Part shown: one piece after another, positions 40,153 through 47,249 of the stretch
How positions within the stretch are numbered: position 1 is the stretch's first letter
How the letters are laid out: each line of letters opens with the position of its first letter
Notes under the pieces: generated by a model
What the model was told of the DNA's origin: nothing
Databases searched by the model: none
What the model saw: the letters and a program-made list of their open reading frames with translations, nothing else
Program-made: the position numbers and the translations under genes
NCBI RefSeq assembly: GCF_030547545.1
Contig: NZ_JAUOQE010000032.1
Span: 1 to 47,692, forward strand
Reading direction: 5' to 3'
DNA length: 47,692 nt
Source: Amphritea sp. 1_MG-2023
GTDB lineage: Bacteria; Pseudomonadota; Gammaproteobacteria; Pseudomonadales; Balneatricaceae

Positions 40153-40817
40153 AAATTGCTATTTTAGGTGGCACAGGCCCACAAGGGAAAGGACTGGCGC
40201 TGCGTTTTGCGGCGGCGGGTATTGATGTTGCACTAGGCTCTCGCGATGGTGAGCGGGCGGCAGAAATTGCACAACAGCTGAATGAACAACAGCCGCAGGC
40301 AAGTGGGGTGATCAGTGGAGCGGATAACCGTGAGGCGACCGCCGCAGCGGATGAAGTGGTTATTTTAGCCGTACCTTTTGCCGCCCATAATGCCACACTG
40401 GAAGCCATTAAGCCTGATTTGAGCAATAAAATTCTGGTGGATATTGTTGTGCCGCTGGCCGATGGTGATCCTAAAGCGGTGGCTATGCCTGCCGAAGGCT
40501 CTGCCACGGAAGCCGCGCAAGCGCTACTGGGCGATGATATTCCTGTTGTTGGTGCATTGCATAACGTCTCCGCCGCCACCCTGAACAATCTCGGTCAGTC
40601 GATTAACTGCGATATTTTAGTCTGTGGTAATGATCTGCTGGCAAAAGAAGCGGTGATGGAGCTGATTTCCAGTCTCGGTGTGAATGCCTATAACGCCGGT
40701 CCTGCTGTGAATGCACGCTGTATTGAAGCGATTACCCCGATTCTGATTCGTTTAAACATTTCGAAGAAGGTGCCGTTCTCCCACGCGGGAGTGAAGATCT
40801 GGGCGCCTGATCATTAA
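40149..40817 (+). CDS. NADPH:F420 oxidoreductase (Fno/NpdG)
   Basis: A 222-residue F420-dependent NADP reductase. The N terminus [20 protein letters not shown] is the family's NADP loop, with GSRDGERA (Ser/Arg) reading the 2'-phosphate; [14 protein letters not shown] and a C-terminal HAGVKIW segment complete the pattern. It moves hydride between NADPH and F420 in the cytosol. Encoded between the F420 biosynthesis genes and the luciferase-like enzyme, it most likely supplies F420H2 to that enzyme from NADPH. The start overlaps the cofE stop. Confidence 0.92.
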   Translation: MKIAILGGTGPQGKGLALRFAAAGIDVALGSRDGERAAEIAQQLNEQQPQASGVISGADNREATAAADEVVILAVPFAAHNATLEAIKPDLSNKILVDIVVPLADGDPKAVAMPAEGSATEAAQALLGDDIPVVGALHNVSAATLNNLGQSINCDILVCGNDLLAKEAVMELISSLGVNAYNAGPAVNARCIEAITPILIRLNISKKVPFSHAGVKIWAPDH

Positions 40818-40861
40818 GCACAATCACTTATACGCAACAAATCCTTACTAGGAGAATAATG

Positions 40862-41863
40862 ATGGATTTCGGTATTACTTTTAAAGGTTTTATTAGCCCT
40901 GAACGTGCGCGTAATTTGGCTAAACAAGCGGAACAAGCTGGTTTTACACATTGCTGGTTTTATGACTCTCATGTGCTGTGGCGTGAATCCTATCCGGCCA
41001 TGGCGATGTGTATGGAACATACCTCTAAAATCAGTTTTGGTCCCTGTGTCACGCATCCTAATGCGCGTGATTGGTCTCAAGCCGCGAGTCTTTTTGGTAG
41101 CTTAGCGCTGCAAAGTAATGGCCGTTTTCATGTTGGTTTAGGTCGAGGTGATAGCGGTGTGCGTGTGTTGGGTAAAAAACCGGCCAACCTGGCTCGCGTC
41201 GCTGAGTTCACAACCAAGGTTAAGGCGTTGGTTCGCGGTGAGGAGGTGATGTATGACGATTGCCCAGCACCGGTTAAATTCCCTTGGGCACAGGGGTATG
41301 AACTGCCCGTTTATATTGGCGCGTATGGCCCGAAAGCGTTGCAAACTGCGGGTGAAGTCGGTGACGGCGTTGTCTTGCAGATAGGCTCACCCTCTCTGGT
41401 TGAATGGTTTAAGGATCAGGCGATCAATGCCGGTAAGGCGGCGGGACGTGATATGAGTAACTATCAGGTTATTGCCTCTGCGCCGGCTTATTTTGGTACC
41501 AAAGAACGTTGTCTTGAGGCGACTAAATGGTTCCCTGCCATGGTGGGTAATCACGTGGCCGATATTGTCGAAAAATACGGTGATAGCAGTGGTCAGGTGC
41601 CGGAAAGTTTGACCTCTTATATCAAAAACCGTCAGGGCTATGATTATTCTAAACATGGTCAGAGTGATAACCCATTCTTGGATTTCATCACTCCGGATAT
41701 TGTCGAAGAGTTCTGTGTCTTGGGCTCTGTGGATGAGCATATCGCTAAGCTGAAAGAGTTGGAAGCTGCCGGAACCACTCAGTTCAATATCTATCTGGAT
41801 AATGGTGATGAGGAAAATATCGTCGAGAAATACGGTAAACACATTATTCCTCAGTTTAGCTAA
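40862..41863 (+). CDS. Luciferase-like (LLM) F420-dependent oxidoreductase, CPS_4043-like
   Basis: A 333-residue TIM barrel of the bacterial luciferase-like class, closest by eye to the Mer-like F420 enzymes. It opens MDFGITFKGFISPERARNLA and carries FYDSHVLWRESYPAM, SFGPCVTHPNARDW, GRFHVGLGRGDSGVRVLG and LPVYIGAYGPKALQTAGE. This matches my recall of the TIGR03842 family (F420-dependent, named for Colwellia CPS_4043), often near pyrimidine or hydantoin genes. It does not resemble RutA in its signature segments. Location under RutR-type control beside an amidohydrolase makes reduction of uracil, thymine or a related ring the leading guess. GGAG at 40851 favours the second of two ATGs. Confidence 0.85.
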   Translation: MDFGITFKGFISPERARNLAKQAEQAGFTHCWFYDSHVLWRESYPAMAMCMEHTSKISFGPCVTHPNARDWSQAASLFGSLALQSNGRFHVGLGRGDSGVRVLGKKPANLARVAEFTTKVKALVRGEEVMYDDCPAPVKFPWAQGYELPVYIGAYGPKALQTAGEVGDGVVLQIGSPSLVEWFKDQAINAGKAAGRDMSNYQVIASAPAYFGTKERCLEATKWFPAMVGNHVADIVEKYGDSSGQVPESLTSYIKNRQGYDYSKHGQSDNPFLDFITPDIVEEFCVLGSVDEHIAKLKELEAAGTTQFNIYLDNGDEENIVEKYGKHIIPQFS

Positions 41864-41984
41864 GCAGGTCTTTGTGCTCAGGCCTTTCGGGGTCTGAGCC
41901 GGTTATGTTGACGTGCTTCGATGTCTTCTTGTGCAAAGGGGTGTCAGCACAAACGGTTGAGTCAGGCTCAACACGGAGATAGCT

Positions 41985-42593
41985 ATGTCGATAGAAGCTT
42001 ATTTAGCAACGCTCACCGATGCGGTGAGTGTGCGTATGCCGACCGCCTATGGTGAATTTTCGATGACTGTGTTTAGTGATCCTGATGATGCTAAAGAGCA
42101 CATTATCTTGGTCATGGGGCAGCCCCATTTGGCAGCGGCACCGATCGTGAGAATTCATTCCGAGTGTGCAACCGGCGATCTTTTTGCCTCCTCTCGTTGT
42201 GATTGCGGTGAACAGCTGGATCGTTCCTTGAGCATGATTGGCAAGGTCGGTTGTGGCGTATTGATCTATCTGCGTCAGGAAGGGCGAGGTATCGGTCTGA
42301 AGAATAAACTCAGGGCGTATCAATTGCAGGATCAAGGGTTGGATACGGTCGATGCCAATAGGCATCTGGGCTTGCCGGTGGATAGTCGTAGCTACGAGGT
42401 TGCCGCCACAGTACTCAACGCACTGAATATTTCGACTCTGCGCTTACTAACCAACAATCCAGATAAAATCAGCAGTTTAGAGGCGTTCGGTTTTGTCGTG
42501 AGTCGGGTGCCGATACAGGTCGATTATCAATCACATAATTTGCCTTATATGCAGGCAAAGCAGCTCAAAATGGGTCATCTTGTTAGCTTATAG
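41985..42593 (+). CDS. ribA: GTP cyclohydrolase II
   Basis: A 202-residue stand-alone GTP cyclohydrolase II, the first step of the route to 5-amino-6-ribitylaminouracil. The zinc cysteines are Cys61, Cys72 and Cys74 (HSECATGDLFASSRCDCGEQL). YLRQEGRGIGLKNKLRAYQL holds the catalytic Arg/Tyr region and LLTNNPDKISSLE the C-terminal motif. There is no DHBP synthase domain. FO needs only the ribitylaminouracil and tyrosine, so a cyclohydrolase without RibB fits a dedicated F420 supply role (inference). GGAG lies before the ATG. The genome probably has another ribA in a riboflavin locus. Confidence 0.93.
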   Translation: MSIEAYLATLTDAVSVRMPTAYGEFSMTVFSDPDDAKEHIILVMGQPHLAAAPIVRIHSECATGDLFASSRCDCGEQLDRSLSMIGKVGCGVLIYLRQEGRGIGLKNKLRAYQLQDQGLDTVDANRHLGLPVDSRSYEVAATVLNALNISTLRLLTNNPDKISSLEAFGFVVSRVPIQVDYQSHNLPYMQAKQLKMGHLVSL

Positions 42594-42722
42594 CGGCATG
42601 TCAAACGGGTTACGATGATGAATTAAGGCATCACCGGCTTGATCCCCGATCTGTGTTTGACTCAATCAAATCAAGCGAAAGTAAACAGAACATATTGCGA
42701 GCAAGACGTTTCGAAAATTAAT

Positions 42723-42751
42723 TTGACCATGTGGTAAAATTAAACTAGTTT
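42723..42751 (+). promoter_or_regulatory. Promoter with RutR-type operator before the amidohydrolase gene
   Basis: TTGACCA-TG-TGGTAAA (42723-42738) matches the RutR consensus. Its TTGACC also forms a -35, with TAGTTT (42746-42751) as the -10 at 17-base spacing. The arrangement closely repeats that at 36114: same -35/operator overlap, and CTAGTTTTATT versus CTAGTATTATT. The rest of the 241-base gap holds no gene. Confidence 0.75.
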
Positions 42752-42834
42752 TATTGTATGGGAAATACTTTGTAGTGCTTTATTGTCGCCCTTTGATGGG
42801 CATTGCCAATAGCGTTAATTAGGAGCCTTTATCG

Positions 42835-44064
42835 ATGAAAAACATAAAAACCAATGAACAGCGACTTTGGGACAGCCTGATGGAGATGGGCGAAATCGGA
42901 GGTACTGAAAAGGGTGGCTGTTGCCGTCTGGCGCTGACCGATCTCGATAAGCAGGCCCGTGATCTATTCACTCAGTGGTGTGAAGCGGCAGGCTGTACCG
43001 TCCGAGTTGATAAAATCGGCAATGTTTTTGCTCGCCGCCCGGGTAAGAATAACGATCTGCCACCAGTGGTGATGGGCAGTCATATCGATACGCAGCCAAC
43101 CGGTGGTAAGTTTGATGGTGTGTATGGCGTGCTGTCTGGGTTAGAAGTGATTCGCACCCTGAATGATAACAACATCGAAACCGATCATCCGATTGAAGCG
43201 TCTATCTGGACCAACGAAGAGGGTTCTCGCTTTGCTCCCGCGATGGTGGCATCGGGCGTTTTTGCCGGGGTCTTTGATCTAGAGTACGGTTTAAGTCGTG
43301 CCGATCTTGATGGTAAGACGATGGGTGAAGAGTTACAGCGTATAGGTTATGCCGGTGAACATGAGGTGGGTGGCCCCGTTAAGGCGTTTTTTGAAGCGCA
43401 TATCGAGCAGGGGCCCATTCTGGAAGAGGAAGAGCTTGCTATTGGGGTGGTGACGGATGCGCAAGGGCAGCGTTGGTATGAAGTGACCTTAACCGGTCAG
43501 GAAGCCCATGCGGGTCCAACACCGATGCTACGCCGTAAGGATGCCTTGCTGGGCGCGTCTAAAATCGTTCAAGAGGTCAACGCTATCGGTTTGGCTAATC
43601 AGCCGAATGCTTGTTCAACCGTCGGCTTGTTACAGGTGTTTCCTAATTCACGTAATGTTATTCCTGGCGAAGTCTTCTTCACCATCGATTTTCGTCACCC
43701 GAACGATGAAGTGCTGTCGACAATGGATCAACAGCTACGTGAGGTCTGTGCCAAGATTGCCGATGAAATGGGCTTGGAGATGAAGTTCGAGCAGATCTGG
43801 TATTCTCCACCGGTGCCATTCAATACCAGCTGTGTTGATTCAGTACGTCAGGCCGCTGAAGATGCGGGCTATAGTCATCGTGATATTGTCAGTGGTGCTG
43901 GCCATGATGCCTGTTATATCGCGCGTGTTGCGCCGACGGGGATGGTTTTTGTGCCCTGTGAAAACGGTATCAGCCATAACGAAGAAGAAAATGCTAAACC
44001 CGAAGACCTTCATGCCGGGTGCAATGTGCTGTTACAAGCGGTACTCAATCAAGCTTGTCTCTAA
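42835..44064 (+). CDS. M20-family N-carbamoyl-amino-acid hydrolase (beta-ureidopropionase type)
   Basis: A 409-residue binuclear zinc amidohydrolase of the HyuC/AmaB/allantoate amidohydrolase group. Metal ligands: His83 (GSHIDT), Asp94 (GKFDGVYG), Glu128/Glu129 (NEEGSRF), His189 (EAHIEQGP) and His381 (GISHNEEE), with GAGHDA at 355-360. The dimerisation domain at about 210-325 contains GQEAHAGPTPM. It should split N-carbamoyl-beta-alanine or an N-carbamoyl amino acid to the amino acid, CO2 and NH3. Its own RutR-type operator supports pyrimidine breakdown. TAGGAG lies ten bases before the ATG. A ring-opening dihydropyrimidinase is not in the window. Confidence 0.9.
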   Translation: MKNIKTNEQRLWDSLMEMGEIGGTEKGGCCRLALTDLDKQARDLFTQWCEAAGCTVRVDKIGNVFARRPGKNNDLPPVVMGSHIDTQPTGGKFDGVYGVLSGLEVIRTLNDNNIETDHPIEASIWTNEEGSRFAPAMVASGVFAGVFDLEYGLSRADLDGKTMGEELQRIGYAGEHEVGGPVKAFFEAHIEQGPILEEEELAIGVVTDAQGQRWYEVTLTGQEAHAGPTPMLRRKDALLGASKIVQEVNAIGLANQPNACSTVGLLQVFPNSRNVIPGEVFFTIDFRHPNDEVLSTMDQQLREVCAKIADEMGLEMKFEQIWYSPPVPFNTSCVDSVRQAAEDAGYSHRDIVSGAGHDACYIARVAPTGMVFVPCENGISHNEEENAKPEDLHAGCNVLLQAVLNQACL

Positions 44065-44143
44065 TCACAGCAACACACTCTAAGAATAAATCTAACAAAA
44101 ACTAAGTCCGCTTCCGGACGCTTTCTCGCATACTCGATGCCTG

Positions 44144-44160
44144 CGCGTGTTTTACACGCG
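44144..44160 (+). other. Hairpin in the amidohydrolase-pntAA gap
   Basis: CGCGTGT-TTT-ACACGCG is a perfect 7-bp stem, extended by outer GCCT/AGGC. No T run follows, so it is not a standard terminator. It lies 50 bases before pntAA and may mark an mRNA processing or regulatory structure. Confidence 0.45.
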
Positions 44161-44209
44161 TATAGGCGTCCTGTTGTCTGAAATAAGGGGCGGCTTGGGG
44201 AGTATAGGT

Positions 44210-45394
44210 ATGAAAATCGGTCTAGCAAAAGAGCCCTTGGCGAATGAATCAAGGGTTGCCTTAACACCAGAGAATATCACCCGCTTATCCGCCACCGGTG
44301 CCACCTTCGTGGTTGAAGCCGGAGCGGGGTTGGCGGCAGGTTTTAGTGATCAGGATTATCGAGATGTGGGGGCGCAGATAAGCCCCTCGGCACAGGCTGT
44401 GTATCAGCAAGCGGATATTCTGTTGCGGGTGAATCTATCCGGGGCGATGTTGAATCAGGCCGCCGCTTGGCTGGAAAGTAGCCCGTTACTGATTGGCATG
44501 ATGGATCCCTTCAGCAAACCCGAACGTTTTACGGCCTTAGCGGAACAGGGTATCAGCAGTATCGCGATGGAACTGATTCCGCGTATTAGCCGTGCACAGA
44601 GTATGGATGTGCTGTCCTCGATGGCAACGTTAGCCGGTTATAAAGCGGTGTTGTTAGCGGCGAATGTGGCGCCCAGAATCTATCCGATGATGATGACTGC
44701 CGCGGGCAACCTGAGTCCGGCGCGGGTCTTTATTATGGGGGCCGGCGTCGCGGGTTTACAGGCGGCGGCCACGGCTAAGCGCATGGGCGCCGTGGTCGAA
44801 GCCTACGATGTGCGGCCCGCAGCACGGGAGCAGATTATCTCGGTCGGTGCCAAGCCGATTGAATTGGCGTTAGAGGCGGATTCCACCGAGGCTCAGGGAG
44901 GTTATGCCAAACAGCAGGGAGAGGCTTTCTTGCAGCGTCAGCGTGCATTGATGACCGCGGTGCTAAGTGAGCAAGATATCGTGATTACGACCGCCGCCAT
45001 TCCTGGTGCCCGTTCCCCGGTATTGATTACCGCCGAGATGGTGAAGCAGATGAAACCGGGCGCGGTGATTGTCGATTTAGCCTCAGAACGGGGCGGCAAC
45101 TGTGAGTTGACTCGTCATGGCGAGGTAGTGATTGAGCACGAGGTGACGATCATGGGGCCTGACAATATCACGGCGACCGTGGCGCATCATGCGAGTCAGA
45201 TGTACGGCAATAATATCGAGAACTTGCTGCACCACCTCATCAATGAGCAGGGTGATTGTGAGTTGGATTTCGATGATGAAATTATTCAGCAGGCGGTGGT
45301 TACCCACGGCGACGCGATCATTAATAACGATCTACGTGAAAGGTTAGATCTGCCGCCGTTAGTTGCAACGCCACTGTTAGAGGAGGTTGCATAA
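44210..45394 (+). CDS. pntAA: PntAA, NAD(P) transhydrogenase alpha subunit part 1
   Basis: A 394-residue NAD(H)-binding dI component of the proton-translocating transhydrogenase. It starts MKIGLAKEPLANESRVALTP, has the alanine-dehydrogenase-like fold, the Rossmann loop MGAGVAGLQAAATAKRMGA near residue 181, the mobile loop GGYAKQQGEAF, and GPDNITATVAHHAS. A longer frame starting at 44147 lacks a ribosome site, while GGGGAG precedes this ATG. The split alpha chain (AA plus AB) is the Rhodospirillum-type arrangement. It overlaps pntAB by one base. Confidence 0.95.
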   Translation: MKIGLAKEPLANESRVALTPENITRLSATGATFVVEAGAGLAAGFSDQDYRDVGAQISPSAQAVYQQADILLRVNLSGAMLNQAAAWLESSPLLIGMMDPFSKPERFTALAEQGISSIAMELIPRISRAQSMDVLSSMATLAGYKAVLLAANVAPRIYPMMMTAAGNLSPARVFIMGAGVAGLQAAATAKRMGAVVEAYDVRPAAREQIISVGAKPIELALEADSTEAQGGYAKQQGEAFLQRQRALMTAVLSEQDIVITTAAIPGARSPVLITAEMVKQMKPGAVIVDLASERGGNCELTRHGEVVIEHEVTIMGPDNITATVAHHASQMYGNNIENLLHHLINEQGDCELDFDDEIIQQAVVTHGDAIINNDLRERLDLPPLVATPLLEEVA

Positions 45395-45681
45395 TGGAAG
45401 CTTTCATTGTCTTGTTATCGCTGTTTACATTGGCGGTATTCCTTGGGGTTGAGCTGATTACGAAGGTGCCACCGACCCTCCATACCCCTTTGATGTCTGG
45501 TAGTAATGCGATCTCGGGTATTACCATTGTCGGTGCGATTTTGGCGGCGGGTTCCGGTGATGAGTCGAGTACCGTGGTGCCGTTATTAGGTTTCGTGGCG
45601 ATTGTCTTTGCTACGATCAATGTGGTGGCCGGTTTTATGGTCACTAATCGTATGCTTAAAATGTTCAAGCGGAGGGGCTAA
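45394..45681 (+). CDS. pntAB: PntAB, NAD(P) transhydrogenase alpha subunit part 2
   Basis: A 95-residue membrane subunit (part of dII) with three or four helices. The conserved TKVPPTLHTPLMSGSNAISG lies near residues 24-43, and a short basic tail ends MFKRRG. With PntB it forms the proton channel. The start codon overlaps the pntAA stop and its own stop overlaps the pntB start. Confidence 0.95.
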   Translation: MEAFIVLLSLFTLAVFLGVELITKVPPTLHTPLMSGSNAISGITIVGAILAAGSGDESSTVVPLLGFVAIVFATINVVAGFMVTNRMLKMFKRRG

Positions 45682-47090
45682 TGATGAATAGCATAATAAT
45701 TAACCTCTTCTATCTGCTCGCGGCATTACTGTTTGTTATGGGTATTAAGGGCTTAACGCGGCCAAAAACCGCCGTGCGAGGCAACCGTTTAGCGGCGCTG
45801 GGTATGTTGCTGGCTATTGTGATTACCTTGCTGGACCGGCAGGTGATTCACTATGACATTGTGTTCGCTGGATTGGCGCTGGGCACATTGATTGGTGTTT
45901 TGATGGCGGTTAAGGTGCAGATGACCTCAATGCCACAGATGGTGGCGATTCTGAATGGCCTAGGTGGCGGAGCATCGCTGGGGGTGGCCGCCGCCAGTTA
46001 TTTCTCGGTGTTAGCGAGTGGTTCCGCACTGAGTGGGGCAACGCTGATCATCACTAATAGCGCTGTCATGCTGACGGTGTTGATTGGCACGCTGACCTTT
46101 TCTGGCAGTGCCGTGGCATTTGGCAAACTGCAAGAGATTTTACCGAGTCAAGCAATCGGTTTCAGTGGCATGAAGTTTATCAATCTGGGGTTACTACTGG
46201 CGTCTGTCGCGGTGATTTTTCTGCTGGTGAATAATCAGCTGGGGAGTGACGGATTCTTGCTGCTGGTGGGTTTAGCGCTGTTACTGGGAGTCACCTTAGT
46301 GATGCCGATAGGAGGGGCGGATATGCCGGTGGTGATTGCCCTGCTGAACGCTTATTCGGGTATGGCGGCGGCTGCGGCGGGCTTTATTATGGGCAACAAC
46401 GTGTTGATTGTTTCTGGCGCGTTGGTGGGCGCTTCCGGGCTTATTCTGACGCAAATTATGTGTGTCGCCATGAACCGCTCATTGCTGAATGTCTTATTCG
46501 GTAAAATGGCCGTAAGTGATGGCTTAACGGTCGATGCCGATGAGGTTTATCAAGGCAAAGTCACATCCGCCACACCGGATGAGGTGGGCATGATGCTGGA
46601 AGGTGCACAGCGCGTGGTTATCGTGCCCGGTTTTGGTTTAGCCATGGCGCAGGCGCAGCATGCGGTGCGTGAATTGGCGGATACTCTCGTGAGCCGTGGT
46701 GCTATAGTGGAGTTTGCTATTCATCCCGTTGCCGGACGCATGCCGGGGCATATGAATGTACTGCTGGCTGAGGCTGAGGTGGATTATGAGGCGATGAAAA
46801 CCATGGAACAATCTAATCCTCATTTCAGCAAAACCGATGTCGTGCTAGTGATCGGGGCTAATGATGTGACTAACCCGATGGCGCGTGAAGATAAAGGTAG
46901 CCCAATCTATGGTATGCCGATTCTGAATGTCGATGCCGCGAAGAGCGTGGTGGTGATTAAGCGTAGCTTGAGTCCTGGTTTTGCTGGCCTACCCAATCCG
47001 TTATTTGCGATGGATAATGCGGTGATGTTGTTTGGTGATGGCAAGCAGGCGATTATGGATTTAACGGCTTCACTGCATGAAGCCGCTTAA
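45681..47090 (+). CDS. pntB: PntB, NAD(P) transhydrogenase beta subunit
   Basis: A 469-residue subunit. Residues 1-260 are membrane helices of dII with GLGGGASLGVAAASYF and IGGADMPVVIALLNAYSGMA. Residues from about 290 form the NADP(H)-binding dIII domain with IVPGFGLAMAQAQHAV, HPVAGRMPGHMNVLLAEA, VIGANDVTNPMA and the terminal VIKRSLSPGFAGLPN. The complex uses the proton gradient to make NADPH from NADH. Beside an NADPH:F420 oxidoreductase it plausibly supplies reductant for F420H2. Start at either of two tandem ATGs (45681 or 45684). Confidence 0.96.
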   Translation: MMNSIIINLFYLLAALLFVMGIKGLTRPKTAVRGNRLAALGMLLAIVITLLDRQVIHYDIVFAGLALGTLIGVLMAVKVQMTSMPQMVAILNGLGGGASLGVAAASYFSVLASGSALSGATLIITNSAVMLTVLIGTLTFSGSAVAFGKLQEILPSQAIGFSGMKFINLGLLLASVAVIFLLVNNQLGSDGFLLLVGLALLLGVTLVMPIGGADMPVVIALLNAYSGMAAAAAGFIMGNNVLIVSGALVGASGLILTQIMCVAMNRSLLNVLFGKMAVSDGLTVDADEVYQGKVTSATPDEVGMMLEGAQRVVIVPGFGLAMAQAQHAVRELADTLVSRGAIVEFAIHPVAGRMPGHMNVLLAEAEVDYEAMKTMEQSNPHFSKTDVVLVIGANDVTNPMAREDKGSPIYGMPILNVDAAKSVVVIKRSLSPGFAGLPNPLFAMDNAVMLFGDGKQAIMDLTASLHEAA

Positions 47091-47131
47091 TCGGTTGGTA
47101 GACGGTTTCTTAACGTCAACTTCTAAGCCTT

Positions 47132-47177
47132 AAGCTCCGTAAACTAAAGCTCCGTAAACTAAAGCTCTAGTAAACTA
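47132..47177 (+). repeat. Three direct repeats of a 15-bp unit
   Basis: AAGCTCCGTAAACTA occurs twice exactly and a third time as AAGCTCTAGTAAACTA, between the pntB stop and the terminator. It looks like slippage duplication; no function is evident. Confidence 0.85.
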
Positions 47178-47195
47178 AAGCGCGGATAAAAGAAT

Positions 47196-47234
47196 GCCCG
47201 GCTGTTAAATAACAGACCGGGCTTTATTATTTTT
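47196..47234 (+). terminator. Intrinsic terminator after pntB
   Basis: GCCCGG pairs with CCGGGC, and inside it CTGTT pairs with AACAG around AAAT, followed by TTTATTATTTTT. It serves pntB and faces the convergent permease gene, whose transcript would also form the stem but with a poorer T tract. Confidence 0.9.
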
Positions 47235-47249
47235 ATACTGCCTGCTGCG

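Noticed and set aside
40862..41863. Reading the LLM protein as RutA (oxygen-dependent uracil monooxygenase)
   Set aside because: From memory RutA has different signature segments and occurs with rutB-F; here the context is F420 genes and an M20 amidohydrolase, and none of the other rut genes are visible.
41876..41899. Hairpin GCTCAG...CTGAGC after the LLM gene as a terminator
   Set aside because: No T run follows, so it would not stop transcription by the usual mechanism; ribA may well be in the same transcript.
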